Shown here in pieces: positions 10,799 to 23,002 of a stretch of DNA of 64,000 nucleotides. This DNA is from Tetrahymena thermophila SB210 (taxonomy: Eukaryota > Ciliophora > Oligohymenophorea > Hymenostomatida > Tetrahymenidae): NCBI RefSeq assembly GCF_000189635.1, contig NW_002476484.1:796622-860621 (forward strand), written 5' to 3'. Each line of letters opens with the position of its first letter. Positions within the stretch are counted from its first letter, which is position 1. Below the pieces are notes generated by a model, which was given only the letters and a program-made list of their open reading frames with translations, was not told the origin of the DNA and did not search any database. The position numbers were made by a program, and so were the translations under genes.

Positions 10799-12690
10799 AT
10801 GTAAAATTCTCTTCTCTAAATAATAATAGAAGAAGAAAAAGATCTTTTAGATTTAAAGATATATGAAAAATTTCCATATTTAAGAGAAGAAAAATAAAAA
10901 TTTATCGAATAAGCTCAAAATATCTGCTATGAATATGCTAATAGTGCATTTGAAGAGGAAAAAATTTAATATTAGAGTGATTTTCCTAACTTATTAAGTC
11001 TAGAAAAAAATATATTTTAGTAAAGTAAGTAAGCTAATAGTTCATTATACAAAAATTTGGCTTAATCAAATAAAAATTTTGATAGTGCATCTGAAAATGC
11101 AAATGATAAAAACCTTAATCTTTAGTCATAAAAATTTGAAGATTTAACTAATTAATATGCAAATGGAACTTATGAGAATGAATATTCTTAATATTCTATA
11201 TAGAATCCATAAATATAAAACTATTAAGATTCACCAAAAAATGAACTTGTAATTTAGAATATACTTTAAATCATTCTTTATTATTTCTTTTAGTTAAAAA
11301 GCGATATAGAAAATTTTTTATGGTTATTTAAAAATTTTTTGAGATAAGTTAGAACATAAAAAATGAAACATTTTGATAATAATTGGTATATAATATTTTA
11401 AATTTTTATTTATTAAAAGCTAATACTAAAATTGATATTAATTTAAAAGTTATATCTTAAATTATCTCTATAATTCTGTTAATAATTTAATAATTTTTTA
11501 AGATTAAAAAGTCACAAAGATTACCAAAAACCTCTTTAAATAAAATGGAACAAGGATTTTTTAGTTAGTTATAAGAAATTGTCTTTTATAAATTCAAAGA
11601 TTTGTTAATCTCAAATTAGAATTCTCAGTTTTATGGATTGGATGATAGTATAATTGAATTAAATGAGATAAAATTAGAAGGTGATGGTAGAATTATTTAC
11701 TAAAATAAATAGGATTTGAAAACAGTTACTTTTTTAATATCTGGATATTTAACTTAGGATTTCTCAGCCTAAGAAAATTTTTAAGTATTAATAAGTACTA
11801 AGAACAAAGAATGTTAAGACAATTTGTTTATTTTTTTCAAATGGTCTGATAGCAGACTTTACAAAATTTTAGATAAATTTTTAAATAATTGTATAAACAA
11901 TTATGAACCTTAAATTTATCAAGATTATTTGAAAGAATTGATAGACAGCAGTTTATAAGAACATTTTAATTAAATTGTGATAAAAAGTATTTATTGGTTA
12001 ATATAATTACTTGACAAATGCGTGAAGTTAGCTGGACCTTCCTTATTTTAAAATTAAATTAAAAAATTTAAAACTGCACTTGATTCAATAATTGAAGACT
12101 TCTAAGCAACTTATGAGTAGGCAAAAATTGGTGGCGCGATTTTAGCTGAAAGTATAAACAATCAAAATTTGATGGGAAGTTTAAATATAGATTTTATGGG
12201 ATACAGTTTAGGAACTGTAGTCACTGCTTATGCGTTGAAGAATTTATCAATAACTGCTAGATATTTAATGCTTTTTGGAGGAGCTGCAACAATAGAAGAA
12301 ATTGAAGACTCCTAGCAAAAGTTTTAAAAGTGTTATAATTTCTATTCTGATAATGATTCTGTGATTAAAACATTTCTAATAAAGACAAAGCTTATTGGTG
12401 ATTAAGCATTTATAGGAACAAAAGCATTTGGTTAAATAAATTAAAAGTATTTTAATTTGAATACAAAAATTGATCACATTGATTATATGAATAAATATTA
12501 AGAATTTTATGATCTTGCAATGGCATAATTTGATTAGCCTTTTAATAGTATAGATTAACTTAAGAAACCAAATATAATGAAAATAGGATTTGGAGGATTA
12601 TTACTTTATTTATTATAAAAAAAATCTAAAAGCAGTTAAGTATCTATAATTTATCTGTTAATTCTCTATATATACTGTTTGTTTTAATGA
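10799..12690 (+). CDS. Hydrolase array copy 4 (alpha), complete, 545 aa
   Basis: Exons are 10799-11248 (150 codons) and 11503-12690 (396 codons), joined in phase 0 by a GTAATT...TTTTTTAAG intron. Exon 1 begins M-Q-N-S-L-L and keeps the family pattern E-E-E-K-D-L, I-Y-E-K-F-P, E-E-K, then about 100 residues rich in Asn, Gln, Ser and Glu. Exon 2 holds a beta-strand-like T-V-T-F-L-I-S-G-Y, F-F-K-W-S-D-S, an amphipathic helical stretch, A-I-L-A-E, then I-D-F-M-G-Y-S-L-G with Ser385 as predicted nucleophile (Tyr replaces the usual His before it), L-F-G-G-A, N-F-Y-S-D-N-D, I-D-H, and a hydrophobic C-terminal segment. The order of motifs matches DUF726/TMCO4-type alpha/beta hydrolases. That fold assignment is inferred from motifs, not from a search. 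Confidence 0.87.
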
Positions 12691-13745
12691 TAACTTAGAA
12701 TTGAGAGTGTATTCTAAATTAAATGAATCAAAATTTTAAACAAATTTTTTTAAATGTTTATTAATTTATCTTAAATAAATTCTAAATACAATCTATGTTA
12801 TTTATAGTTTAAAAAAATTTTGTTGAAATTAAAAATAGAAAATTGTATTGATATTTTAATTTAATTTAAAAAATATTTATTATTTTTAAAAATAAAACTC
12901 AAATATAATCAAACAAAAATAAAATTAATATTACTAGTAAATAATTTCATTCATAAATTAATTTAATAATCATGGTAATGAAATTATTATTTTTTTTATT
13001 TCTTTTAATTTTTTTTTTATTTTATTAAATAGTATTTATTACTATACTAAATATTTATTTTCTACTAGAAAAATAATTATCCTAGAGTAGTTATATCCAT
13101 AACAGAGTAATAATAGCTAAAATCAAGTAAAAATTTAAATGAAAATGACCCGTATAGAAACTTTTATTTATCAATAAAGTCAGAATTGGTTAGAGCTAAG
13201 CGTAAATATTAGCTTTATCAGAATTAAAGATAGGAAGTCAAATAGTGTCTAGAAATCAAATTTTTTATTGTAGCTAAATATATATTTTGATTATCAATTT
13301 ATGATTATTCAAATTCGAACCAAACTAATGTTTATTTTATAACTGAACAATTCATATCTTAGTTAGTAATTCTTACTAAGTTTTGAGTATTAAAAAATAG
13401 GTTCTCCATTAATTTAGATAAATATAATTCTAAGTATTGAAAACTTAGTATTAAATACATCTTTTAAATTCAATTATTTTATTATAATCATTTACTAATT
13501 ATTGATTGATTATTAAGACTCTTACCAACAAATATAATTTAAAGTAGAATAAATAAACACCTTATTGGTAATATCTCTATTTATGATTTGATAAACTATC
13601 AAAATTTCAGAATAGAGAAATAAACTTACTTTATTCAATCAATCATAGATATTTCAAGAATTAAATATAAATATATATCAAAATCATAAAAATAAATATA
13701 ATTTGATAAATAATTAAATAAGAATAATTACAAAAAAAAAAGAAA
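12691..13745 (+). other. 3' flank of copy 4 and truncated beta-type upstream block of copy 5
   Basis: No gene is seen. Up to about 12830 is copy 4 flank. From about 13010 to 13130 it matches 25790-25920 (AGAGTAATAATNGCTAAAATCAAG). From about 13150 to the start codon it is the beta-type upstream block also found before copies 7 and 8, but missing its first several hundred bases. No relic first exon is recognisable in this block. Confidence 0.6.
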
Positions 13746-16240
13746 ATGAAAAATTATCTCATCTAAATAATAACAGATGAAGAAAAAGATCTATTAGATT
13801 TAGAAATATATGAAAAATTTCATTTTTTAAAAGAAGAAAAATAAATCTTTAACAAATGTGCTCAATCATTCTGTGATTAATATACTGATAGTACAAACGA
13901 AGATGAGTAAACTGAATGTTCAAGTCTAGAAAATTAATCAGATCTGTCAAATAATTAATCTAATAGTTCGAACGAAATTGAGTAAACTAAAAGCCCTAAA
14001 TCTAAAGCATAATCCAGAATGTTGACTTCATCAAATATAAATTTTGATAGTACATTTGAAAATGCAAATGATAAAAGTCCTAATCTTTAATCATAACAAT
14101 TTGAAGATTCACCAAATAAATATGCAGATGAATTCCCTGAAGATGAGATTTTTAGATGTTCTATAAAAAGTCGTAAAATAAAAATCTCTTAAGATTCACC
14201 AAAAAATGAAAAAGTAATTTTTTATGTTGTTTACTTTAAATAATTCTTTATCATTTCGCTTATTCCTCAAAACCTAAGTATAAAATTTTTTATTGAAAAA
14301 TAATTTTTGAAATAAATATAAATCTTTAATATATATATATTCTAATTAATCCATACACTCTTCTTAGATTTTCAAGTAAAGCTGTAGAAGATTTATAAAT
14401 ATTGCAGTCTTCATATTAAATTTCATCAATCAACTTGATAAGAAATTTTGAATAAAAGCTTTTTAATTATTTTTTTTGAAAAATATGGTTTATGATTTGA
14501 ATGAAATCTTTGAAGATTGGAACTGTTATATTTTCAAGATAACTCTAATAAATTACTCATTTTTTATTGTATTAATAAGAGAATGACATATATTTTTTAT
14601 ACTGAATCTAATTTTTTATTTATTTAGCGAACAATTATTAAGTATGGTATTAGATCAATTTTTATTACTTTCCACAAAGCAAAAATTAGTAAAAAAGAAC
14701 CATTTTTATATTTTATTTCCTACTCGAGAAATATTTATCTGAGAATGGCTAAATAATATATTATAGAGTATCTATTAAATATATTTTTTTAGAAATTTAA
14801 AAAATTTTATTATCGTAAGCTAATATTGAAATTTTAGTACAATCCTCAGTAATTTTATTTTTTACTTCAAAATATTCTAAGATAAGTTAGAACATAAATA
14901 ATGAAATATTTTGAAAATAAATAATTGCCTTCTTTTATTTAAAATTTTTATATTTTAAATTTAAATACTTTTATTGATATTATTTTAAAATTATATTTTA
15001 AATTCTCTAATTAACTTTGTTAATAAATTAATTATTTTTTATGATTAAAAAGTCATAAAGAACGAGAACATATTCATAAATCTCTCAAGATAAAATAGAA
15101 AAAGGGTTAATTAGTTCATTAGTAGACATTTTATTTAATAAAATCAAAGATTTTATAATCTAAAAGTAGGATTCTCAGTTTTATGGATTGGATAATAATA
15201 TAATTGATTTAAATGAGATAAAATTAAAAGGTGATGGTAGAATTAATTATTAAAATAAATCTGATTTGAAAACAGTAACTTTTTTAATATCTGGATATTT
15301 AACTTAGGACATCAAAGCCTCATTTAATTTTATAGATTTAGAAAATACTAAGAACAAAGAATGTTAAGACAATTTGTTTATTTTTTTCAAATGGTCTAAT
15401 ACCAGTTTTTAATAAATTGTAAATAAATTTTTAGAAAATTGCTAAAATGGATACAAACCTTAAATTTATCAAGATTATTTAAATGAATTGTTAAATAGTT
15501 GTTTATAGCAACATTTTAATTAAATTATAATAGTAATTATTTATTGGTTAATAGAATTACTTGGCAAATACTTGAAGTTATTTGGACCTTCCTTATTTTC
15601 AAATTTTATTTCAGAACTTAAAAAAGGACTTGATACAATGATTAAAGACTTTTAAGATACTTACGAAGATGCTAAAAAGGGTGGTGCGGTTTTAGCTGAA
15701 AGTATAAACAATTAAAATTTAATGGGAAGTTTAAATATAGATTTTATGGGCCACAGTTTAGGTACTGTAGTAGTTGCCTATGCGTTGAAGAATTTATCTA
15801 TTCCTGCTAGATATTTAATGCTTTTTGGAGGAGCTGCAACAATCACAGAAATTGAAGGCTCTTAGGAAAAGTTTTAAAAGTGTTATAATTTCTATTCTGA
15901 TAATGACTAAGTGGTTTAATAATTTCTAAATGAGGCAAAGCTTATTGGCAATTAAGATTTTATAGGAACAAAATCATTTGGTTAAAGAAAAGATAAATTT
16001 TTCAATTTGAATACAAAAATTGATAACCTAAATTATATAATTAAATATTAACAATTCTATGATCTTGCAATGGCAGAATTTAATAAGCCTTATAATAGTA
16101 TAGATCTAATTGAGAAACCAAATATGATAAAAATAGGATTTGGAGGATTATTACTTTATTTATTTTAAAAAAATTCTTAAAGTAGTTAAGTATCTGTCAT
16201 TTATCTGTTTATTCTCTACATTTCCTATTTGTTTTTATGA
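13746..16240 (+). CDS. Hydrolase array copy 5 (beta), 551 aa, altered acceptor and lost His
   Basis: Exons are 13746-14213 (156 codons) and 15053-16240 (396 codons). The normal acceptor TTTTTTAAG is mutated to TTTTTTATG (15035-15043). The next AG, AAAAAG at 15052, restores the frame at the cost of three residues, and that is the acceptor used here. Exon 1 has the usual E-E-K-D-L-L-D-L, I-Y-E-K-F start and a Ser/Asn/Glu-rich tail. Exon 2 keeps G-H-S-L-G (Ser391) and Y-S-D-N-D, but the conserved I-D-H is I-D-N, so the predicted catalytic His is absent. The hydrophobic C-terminal tail is intact. It could be a dead enzyme that is still expressed, or a pseudogene in the making. Confidence 0.78.
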
Positions 16241-16596
16241 TAATTTAGAATCGAATAGTGTATTCTAAATTAAATGAATTTAAATCTTAAGCAATATTTT
16301 TATAAATCTTTATTAATTTATCATACATTCTAAATATAATGAAAGTTATTTCAAGTTTAAAAAAATTATTTAGATTTTAGGTTGAAGTATAGTTATCAGT
16401 AAATAGTAAAATAGTATAATATAGTATTGTCAATCCAAGCAACTCACTTGACTATATAGGATCATATAGTCATAGATATTATTTATTATTGATTAACATA
16501 TAGATTGAAAGAGAAACTTTATATTAAAATATACCACTAATTCTTATTGATTAATTTGACTATTAAATACAAAAAATAATATATAAACGTTTCATA
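16241..16596. other. Intergenic between copies 5 and 6
   Basis: No gene is seen. The copy 5 3' flank is followed by AT-rich sequence containing an imperfect palindrome, GACTATAT/ATATAGTC, near 16450-16471. Confidence 0.45.
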
Positions 16597-18114
16597 ATGA
16601 AATTTTATAAAATACCTATGTTTGTTTAATTTACATGTATAAATTATAAGAGGTGTAAGATATACAGTTTATAAAAAAATGATTTGACTGGCAGTTTAGT
16701 TATCTTTAATTTAAATCTTTTTGTATCCTTGAAGCTTTCTTATTCATATTAAAAAGAGAAATTAGCTAATTTGACTTAAATTTTTTAAGGCATTCTAGCT
16801 AAATATTCATTCAAAATTAATATAATGTATATTATATTTGTAATATATCTTACTTTTACAAGATTAATTTGCTTTACTTTATATATTATGGATGAATGTT
16901 GACGTGGCTATTACCTTTAGGAAAAGAAGTTGTATTTATACAAAAAATTTTACTACTTGTAATAAATTTAGTTTTTAAAAATTCCATAGTATTATAGAAA
17001 TTAGAATAATATAATTATAAAAATATTGAATAATAGACTATTATAATCCTAATTATTATGGGTAATAAAACAATTTATAGAAACTTTAATATTGAGGTAA
17101 AGTAAAAATAGGTTAAAGGCACATAAATATTCACTAATCACATTTTCAAAATTGAAATAAAATTTATTGTTGTTAATTTATTTTCAAAATAAAATAGATA
17201 ATCATCCTAATAAATGTAATCAAAATTTAAAAATTTCAAATAGAAAGAAATACAAATTAAGAATCTGACTATAATTCAAAGTTTTTATTTTTTCTATATA
17301 TATATATTATCACAATCAATCATTATTAAAATACGAGCCAAGCGAATATTTATATTTGTTTTTTTACTGAACAACTAATATCTTAGTAAGTAATTCTTAT
17401 TAAGTTTTGAATATTAAAAATAGGTTCTCCATTAGTTTAGATAAATATAATTCTATTTATAGAAAACCTAGCATTAAAAACTTCTTTCAAATTCATTTAT
17501 TAGTAAATAGAAATAAAATTAAAGTAAAAATAATTAAAAAAAAAGAAAATGGTAGATTCTATGATAAACCTAAAAGTAGAAGAAGAAGAAGAAGAATTTT
17601 AAAATTAAGACATTTACAAATGATTTCATTTTTTCAAAGAGGGATAAAAAACATTTATTTCATCGGCAAAATAATTTTGCTTAAAGTAACCTAAAAATAA
17701 ATTAGAAAATCGGTTAAGTCTTGGTATATTTTATTTTCTTTCAAAATAAAATAGAAAAAACATGATTTTCAGATTTTATTTAGGATAAAACTCCTTTATT
17801 ATTTATAAAATTATTTTTTATTTAAAATTCTTTGGCATACTTTATTGCAATCAATTAATGATGGATTATTACGACACCTAACAGACAAAAAAATATTTAA
17901 AATTGAATAAATAAACACCTCATCTGGTAATATCTCTATTTATAATTTGATAATTCAAAATAGGATGAATATCTATCTTAATTTCAGTTTAGAAGAACTT
18001 TCTACAATTAATCATATTTCAAAAATCAATTATAAATAAGACTTTCAAAATCATTAAAATAAATATAATTTGATAAATAGTTAAATAAGAATAATTACAA
18101 CAACAAAAAAGAAA
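16597..18114 (+). repeat. Upstream block of copy 6 (alpha type)
   Basis: The same ~1.5-kb block as before copies 4 and 9. It includes the GACGTGGCTATTA box near 16900, the ATTATGGGTAATAAAAC box near 17053, a relic first exon at 17549-17710 and the final AT-rich leader. A 95-codon standard-code open frame inside it (17407-17694) reads the relic in the wrong frame and is not a gene. Confidence 0.75.
17549..17710 (+). pseudogene. Relic first exon upstream of copy 6
   Basis: The ATG at 17549 starts the delta-type N-terminus (M-V-D-S, a run of six Glu, I-Y), interrupted by TGA at 17618-17620. This is the same position and base context (ACAAATGATTTC) as the relic upstream of copy 4. A sparse match to F-C-L-K and E-N continues to about 17710. 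The shared stop indicates that the exon was already dead before the block was duplicated. Confidence 0.75.
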
Positions 18115-20046
18115 ATGTAAAATTCTCTTCTCTAAATAATAACAGAAGAAGAAACAGATCTTTTAGATTTAGATATATATGAAAAATTTCCTTATTTAAG
18201 AGAAGAAAAATAAAAATTTAACGAATAAGCTCAAAATATCTGCTATGAATATGCTAATAATTTATTTGAAATTGACAAATTTTTTTCAAGTGATAATCAT
18301 TAATTAAGTCTAGAAGCAAATTTATTTTCGTAAATTAAGTAAGCTAATAGTTCGAATGAAAATAAACTTACTAAAAGTTTTGAATTTAAGGAATTTTGCA
18401 AAAATTTGACTTCATCAAATATAAATTTTGATAGTATTTCTCAAAATGCAAATGATAAAAGCACTAACCTTTAGTCATAAACATTTAAAGATTTACTAAA
18501 TTAATATGCAAATGGAATTTCTGAAGATAAAAATGCTTAATATTCTATATAGAATCCATAAATATTAAACTAATAAGATTCACCAGAAAATGAACTAGTA
18601 ATTTTTAATTTTATATACTTTAAATCATTCTTTATTATTTCTTTTATTCCTCAAAGATATAGAAAATTTTTATGGATTATTTAAAATTTTTTTGAGATAA
18701 GTTAGATCATAAAAAATGAAATATTTTGATAATAATTGGTATATAATATTTTAAATTTTTATTTATTAAAAGTTAATACTACAATTAATTGATAGTATTT
18801 TAAAAATTATTTCTTAAATTATCTATATTATTCTATTAATATTTAATCATTTTTTAAGATTAAATAGTCACAAAGATTTCCAAAAACCTCATTAAATTTT
18901 ATAGAAGAAGGATTTTTTAATTAATTATAAGAAGTTGTCTATTATAAATTCAAAGAATTGTTAATCTCAAATTAAAATTCTTAGTTTTATGGATTAGATG
19001 ATAGGATAATTGATTTAAAAGAGATAAAATTAGAAGGTGATGGTAGAATTACTTACAAAAATAAATAGGATTTGAAAACAGTTACTTTTTTGATATCTGG
19101 ATATTTAACTTAGGATTTCTCAGCCTCAGAAAATTTTTAATTATTAGTAAGTACTAAGAATAAAGAATGTTAAGACAATTTGTTTATTTTTTTCAAATGG
19201 TCTGATAGCAGACTTTACAAAATTTTAGATAAATTTTTAAATAATTGTATAAACAATTATTAACCCTAAATTTATCAAGATTATTTAAAAGAATTGATAG
19301 ATAGCAGTTTATAAGAACATTTTAATTAAATTGTGATAAAAAGTATTTATTGGTTGATAGAATTACTTGGAAAATGCCTGAAGTTAGCTGGAACTTCCTT
19401 ATTTTAAAATTAAATTTAACAATTTAAAACAGCACTTGATTCAATAATTGAAGACTTTTAAGCATCTTATGAACAGGCCAAAATTGGTGGCGCGATTTTA
19501 GCTGAAAGTATAAACAATCAAAATTTGATGGGAAGTTTAAATATAGATTTTATGGGTCACAGCTTAGGAACTGTAGTCACCGCTTATGCGTTGAAGAATT
19601 TATCAATATCTGCTAGATATTTAATGCTTTTTGGAGGAGCTGCAACAATAGAAGAAATTGAAGGCTCCTAGTAAATGTTTTAAAAGTGTTATAATTTCTA
19701 TTCTGATAATGATTCTGTGATTAAAACATTTCTAATAAAGGCAAAGCTTATAGGTAATTAAGCATTTATAGGAACAAAAGCATTTGGTTAAATAAACTAA
19801 AAATATTTTAATTTGAATACAAAAATTGATCACATTGATTATATGAATAAATATTAAGAGCTTTATGATCTTGCTATTAAATAATTTAATTCGCCTTCTA
19901 ATAGTATAGATCAACTCAAGAAACCAAATATAATGAAAATAGGATTTGGAGGATTATTACTTTATTTATTATAAAAAACTTCTAAAAATAGTAGAGTATC
20001 TATAATTTATCTGTTTATCCTCTACATATACTATTTGTTTTAATGA
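18115..20046 (+). CDS. Hydrolase array copy 6 (alpha), complete, 556 aa
   Basis: Exons are 18115-18597 (161 codons) and 18859-20046 (396 codons), phase 0, donor GTAATTTTT, acceptor TTTTTTAAG. Exon 1 opens M-Q-N-S-L-L and is rich in Asn/Gln/Ser after residue 60. Exon 2 has all the domain landmarks: F-L-I-S-G-Y, F-F-K-W-S-D-S, I-D-F-M-G-H-S-L-G with Ser396, L-F-G-G-A, F-Y-S-D-N-D, I-D-H-I-D-Y and the hydrophobic end. The predicted Ser-Asp-His triad is therefore complete. It is closest to copies 4, 9 and 11. An opposite-strand open frame at 19732-19914 is a shadow. Confidence 0.88.
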
Positions 20047-20437
20047 TAACTTAGAATGAGTGTTTTCTAAATTAAATGACTCAAAGTCTTAAAAAAGTTT
20101 TTTTATATCTTTATTAATTTATCATAAATTCTTAATACAATCAATATCATTTCAAGTTAAAAAAAATTTTTGATTTTATTTTTTTTGTTGAAATTTTGTT
20201 GAAAGTAAATGAAAACGCCAAAGATTAAAAAAGATATTGAATATTATTTTTGAGCACTTTTTATACTATATATTTATATATTAAATACAATTTATGAATT
20301 TTATTGAATCTTGCCTTTACATACTTTTTCATAAATACTTTAATTTATTTTTTTTATTTTAAATTAAGCATAATCCAGGTATTAAAATATAATGCTATCC
20401 AGCCAGTTCATCATATTTTAATACCTGGATTAGCAAT
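20047..20437. other. Intergenic with a 20-bp perfect inverted repeat
   Basis: No gene is seen. The copy 6 flank ends near 20140. At 20371-20390 and 20413-20432 lie perfect 20-bp inverted arms (TAATCCAGGTATTAAAATAT and its complement) around a 22-bp loop containing CCAGTTCAT. The hairpin abuts the left end of the duplicated segment that begins at 20438. Confidence 0.75.
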
Positions 20438-21971
20438 ATAAAGAGTGTTTTAGTAAATAACCTATTTCATATTTGTTAATTTAGCTTTAAAATATAGGAT
20501 TTATTTTGCTTTATTTTTCTAAATTGTCTACGTATTTAAGTTTGATTATTAGATTAAGTTATATAGTTCATATAGACTTAAAAGAATAAACAGCTCTTAC
20601 CAACTTCATTATTCAAAAATACTAAAATAAAATAAAAAAGGATTTGCTTAAATATTGAAATCCTAAAAATTAAGAGCTAATTGTCCTTATGGATTGAGCA
20701 AAATGAGTTATTTTATATTTATTTATTTAGCTTTCCAATTTAACACTATTTAAAAAATTACCAACACATTAAAATTTGAATATTAGATTAAATTAAATGA
20801 GTAGCTCATTTAGATTAAAAAAAAAAACAGATATTACCAATTTCATTTAAAAAAAAAACAAAAGTAAAATAGAAAAGGAATAATTTATTTATTGAGATGG
20901 TTTAAAATATTCATTAGTATTCCAAATTTAAGTGGGCAATATAATGAATAACCAAAATAGAAATCTATTATTATAAGTTAAAAATTGTATTTAATACAGA
21001 CAAATACAAATTTTAATGTCAAAATTTATTGTTCAGGTATGATATAATAACAAAATTTAATAATCTGGGCAAAATTAATCAGAAGATGACATAGTGAAAT
21101 CATAAGAAACACAACGTCAGCATCTTAATTCAATTTAAAGTACTCATATACTAGACAGTATATCAATTAATGATTCATTATCATACACTAACGAAGCAAT
21201 CAATTATTTCTTTTAATGTTAAATATCTTATTTACAGATCTCTCTTTAGGATTTTAGTATTCAAAGGTATGATATTTATCTACATTTCTGTTTGGTTAAA
21301 ATAAAAATTTCCAATATACTAAAATAACCAACAATAAATAGTACCATCTAAAACAACCAAAAAAGTATAATATAATAATAAATAACTAAAAAAAAAAGAA
21401 AAAAAAAATGATAAGTTTTCTTCTCTAAACATTAACAGAAGACTAAAATTATTTTTCAGATTTGAAAATTTATGAAAAATTCCCTTATTTAAAAGAAGAA
21501 AAATCAATATTTAATGAATAAGTTTAACAGCTTTGTTATTAATATTCTGATAAAATATATGAAGAGGAGCAAGTTTAACTTTAGACTTGTAATTTTAACT
21601 TAGACTGCCTAGGAAGTCATTTAACTTAATCAATTAATTCAACTGATTAAACTAGATTGTAATAATAATATCTTGGATTTCCTAGATTTAAGTAAATAGA
21701 ATAAAAAACTGACTCTACTAATGCAGATAATACATTTGAAAACTAATAAGAAAAAGCCTTAATCTTAACTCATAAGAGCTGATTGATTCACCAAATAAAT
21801 ATAAGTGGTGGAATCTATGAAGGTGAAGATGCTTATCATTCTTTAAATAACTCTTAAGAGTAAAACTATTTAGATTAACTAATAGAAAAAGTAACGCTCA
21901 ATATTATATACCTTAAATCATTCTTTATTTTTTCTTTTATTCCTTTAAAATTGATTTAGAAAAATTTTAAT
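20438..21971 (+). repeat. Segmental duplication, right copy (pairs with 5825-7380)
   Basis: This is a near-identical duplicate of the copy 3 upstream region, exon 1 and intron start. It ends abruptly inside the former intron at about 21971, where the upstream block of copy 7 begins. No second exon belongs to it. Confidence 0.85.
21408..21893 (+). pseudogene. Orphan gamma-type first exon with a frameshift
   Basis: The ATG at 21408 opens the same N-terminus as copy 3 (M-I-S-F-L-L; I-Y-E-K-F-P-Y-L-K-E-E-K). It keeps frame for about 110 codons, then a one-base deletion near 21750 (GACAAAAGCC in copy 3, GAAAAAGCC here) shifts it to a TGA within about 15 codons. The donor GTAACGCTC is preserved at 21894, but the nearest second exon, that of copy 7, has its own first exon. 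A minus-strand open frame at 21319-21507 is a shadow. Confidence 0.8.
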
Positions 21972-23002
21972 TAATTTAAATCTTTTAGTATTATTTATGC
22001 TTTTTCATCTACAATAAAAACAGGAAATGCCATATTTATATAAAATATCAAACTTTATATATTGATTTATTTATTTATCTTGTAATATAAATTTTAGTTA
22101 ATTAATTTGCTTTACTTTTTTAAATTATTGATGAGCGTTATTGTGGTTATTAGGTTTATATATTTAAAAGTTTTGATTTATATAATAAACTTATTTTTTT
22201 AAAATTGCATAGTAAAATAAAAATAGAATAATATAAATATAAAAATATTAAAAAATAGACTATTTTAATCCATATTATTATAGGTAATAAAATGGTGTAT
22301 AGAAACTTTTATTTATAAATAAAGTAAGGATTGGTTAGAGGTAAGCGTAAATATTAGCTAATCACAATTCAAAATTGAAATAAAATCAATTACTGATAAA
22401 TTATTTTCAAAAATAAAAAAGATAATCATCCAAATAAATTTAATCAGAATTTAAGATAGGAAGTCAAATAGAAAGAAACGCAAATTAAATATCTGACTAT
22501 AAATCAAAGTTTTTTTATATATTTTGATTATCAATCTATGATTATTAAAATATGAACAAAACTAATATTTGTTTAACAACTGAACAATTCATATCTTAGT
22601 TAGTAATTCTTACTCAGTTTTTTGAGTATTAAAAAAGAGTTTCTCTTTTTGTTTAGATAAATATAATTCTAAGTATTAAAAACTTAACATTAAATGCATC
22701 TTTCAATTTCAATTATTTTATTATAATCATTTACTAATTATTGATTGATTATTAAGACTCTTACGTAATAAAAATAATTTAAAGTTGAATAAATAAACAA
22801 ACACCTTTTCTAGTAATATCATTATTTATGATTTGAAATTAAAATACGATGAATATCTAACAAATTTCAGAATAGAAAAACAAATTTTATATTCAATCAA
22901 ACAAAGATATTTAAAAATTTAATATAAATATATATCAAAATCATAAAATAAATATAATTTGATAAATAATTAAATAAGAATAATTACAAAAAAAAAAAGA
23001 AA
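21972..23002 (+). repeat. Upstream block of copy 7 (beta type)
   Basis: About 1 kb is shared with 26297-27322 before copy 8 and, in part, with 13150-13745 before copy 5. It starts near TTATTTATGCTTTTTCATCTACA. It contains the GTTATTGTGGTTATTAGGTTTA version of the conserved box near 22138 and ATTATAGGTAATAAAATGG near 22276. No relic first exon is recognisable at the place where the alpha-type blocks keep one. Confidence 0.7.

Noticed and set aside
17407..17694. A 95-codon standard-code open frame with a run of Arg
   Set aside because: It reads a decayed delta-type first exon in the wrong frame. The Arg run is the Glu (GAA/GAG) repeat shifted by one base.
19732..19914. Minus-strand frame inside copy 6 (also 21319-21507, 55299-55496 and 56959-57156)
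   Set aside because: The first three lie opposite coding sequence or relic exons. The last is on the DHHC strand but in the wrong frame, missing the C-x-x-C and D-H-H-C motifs.
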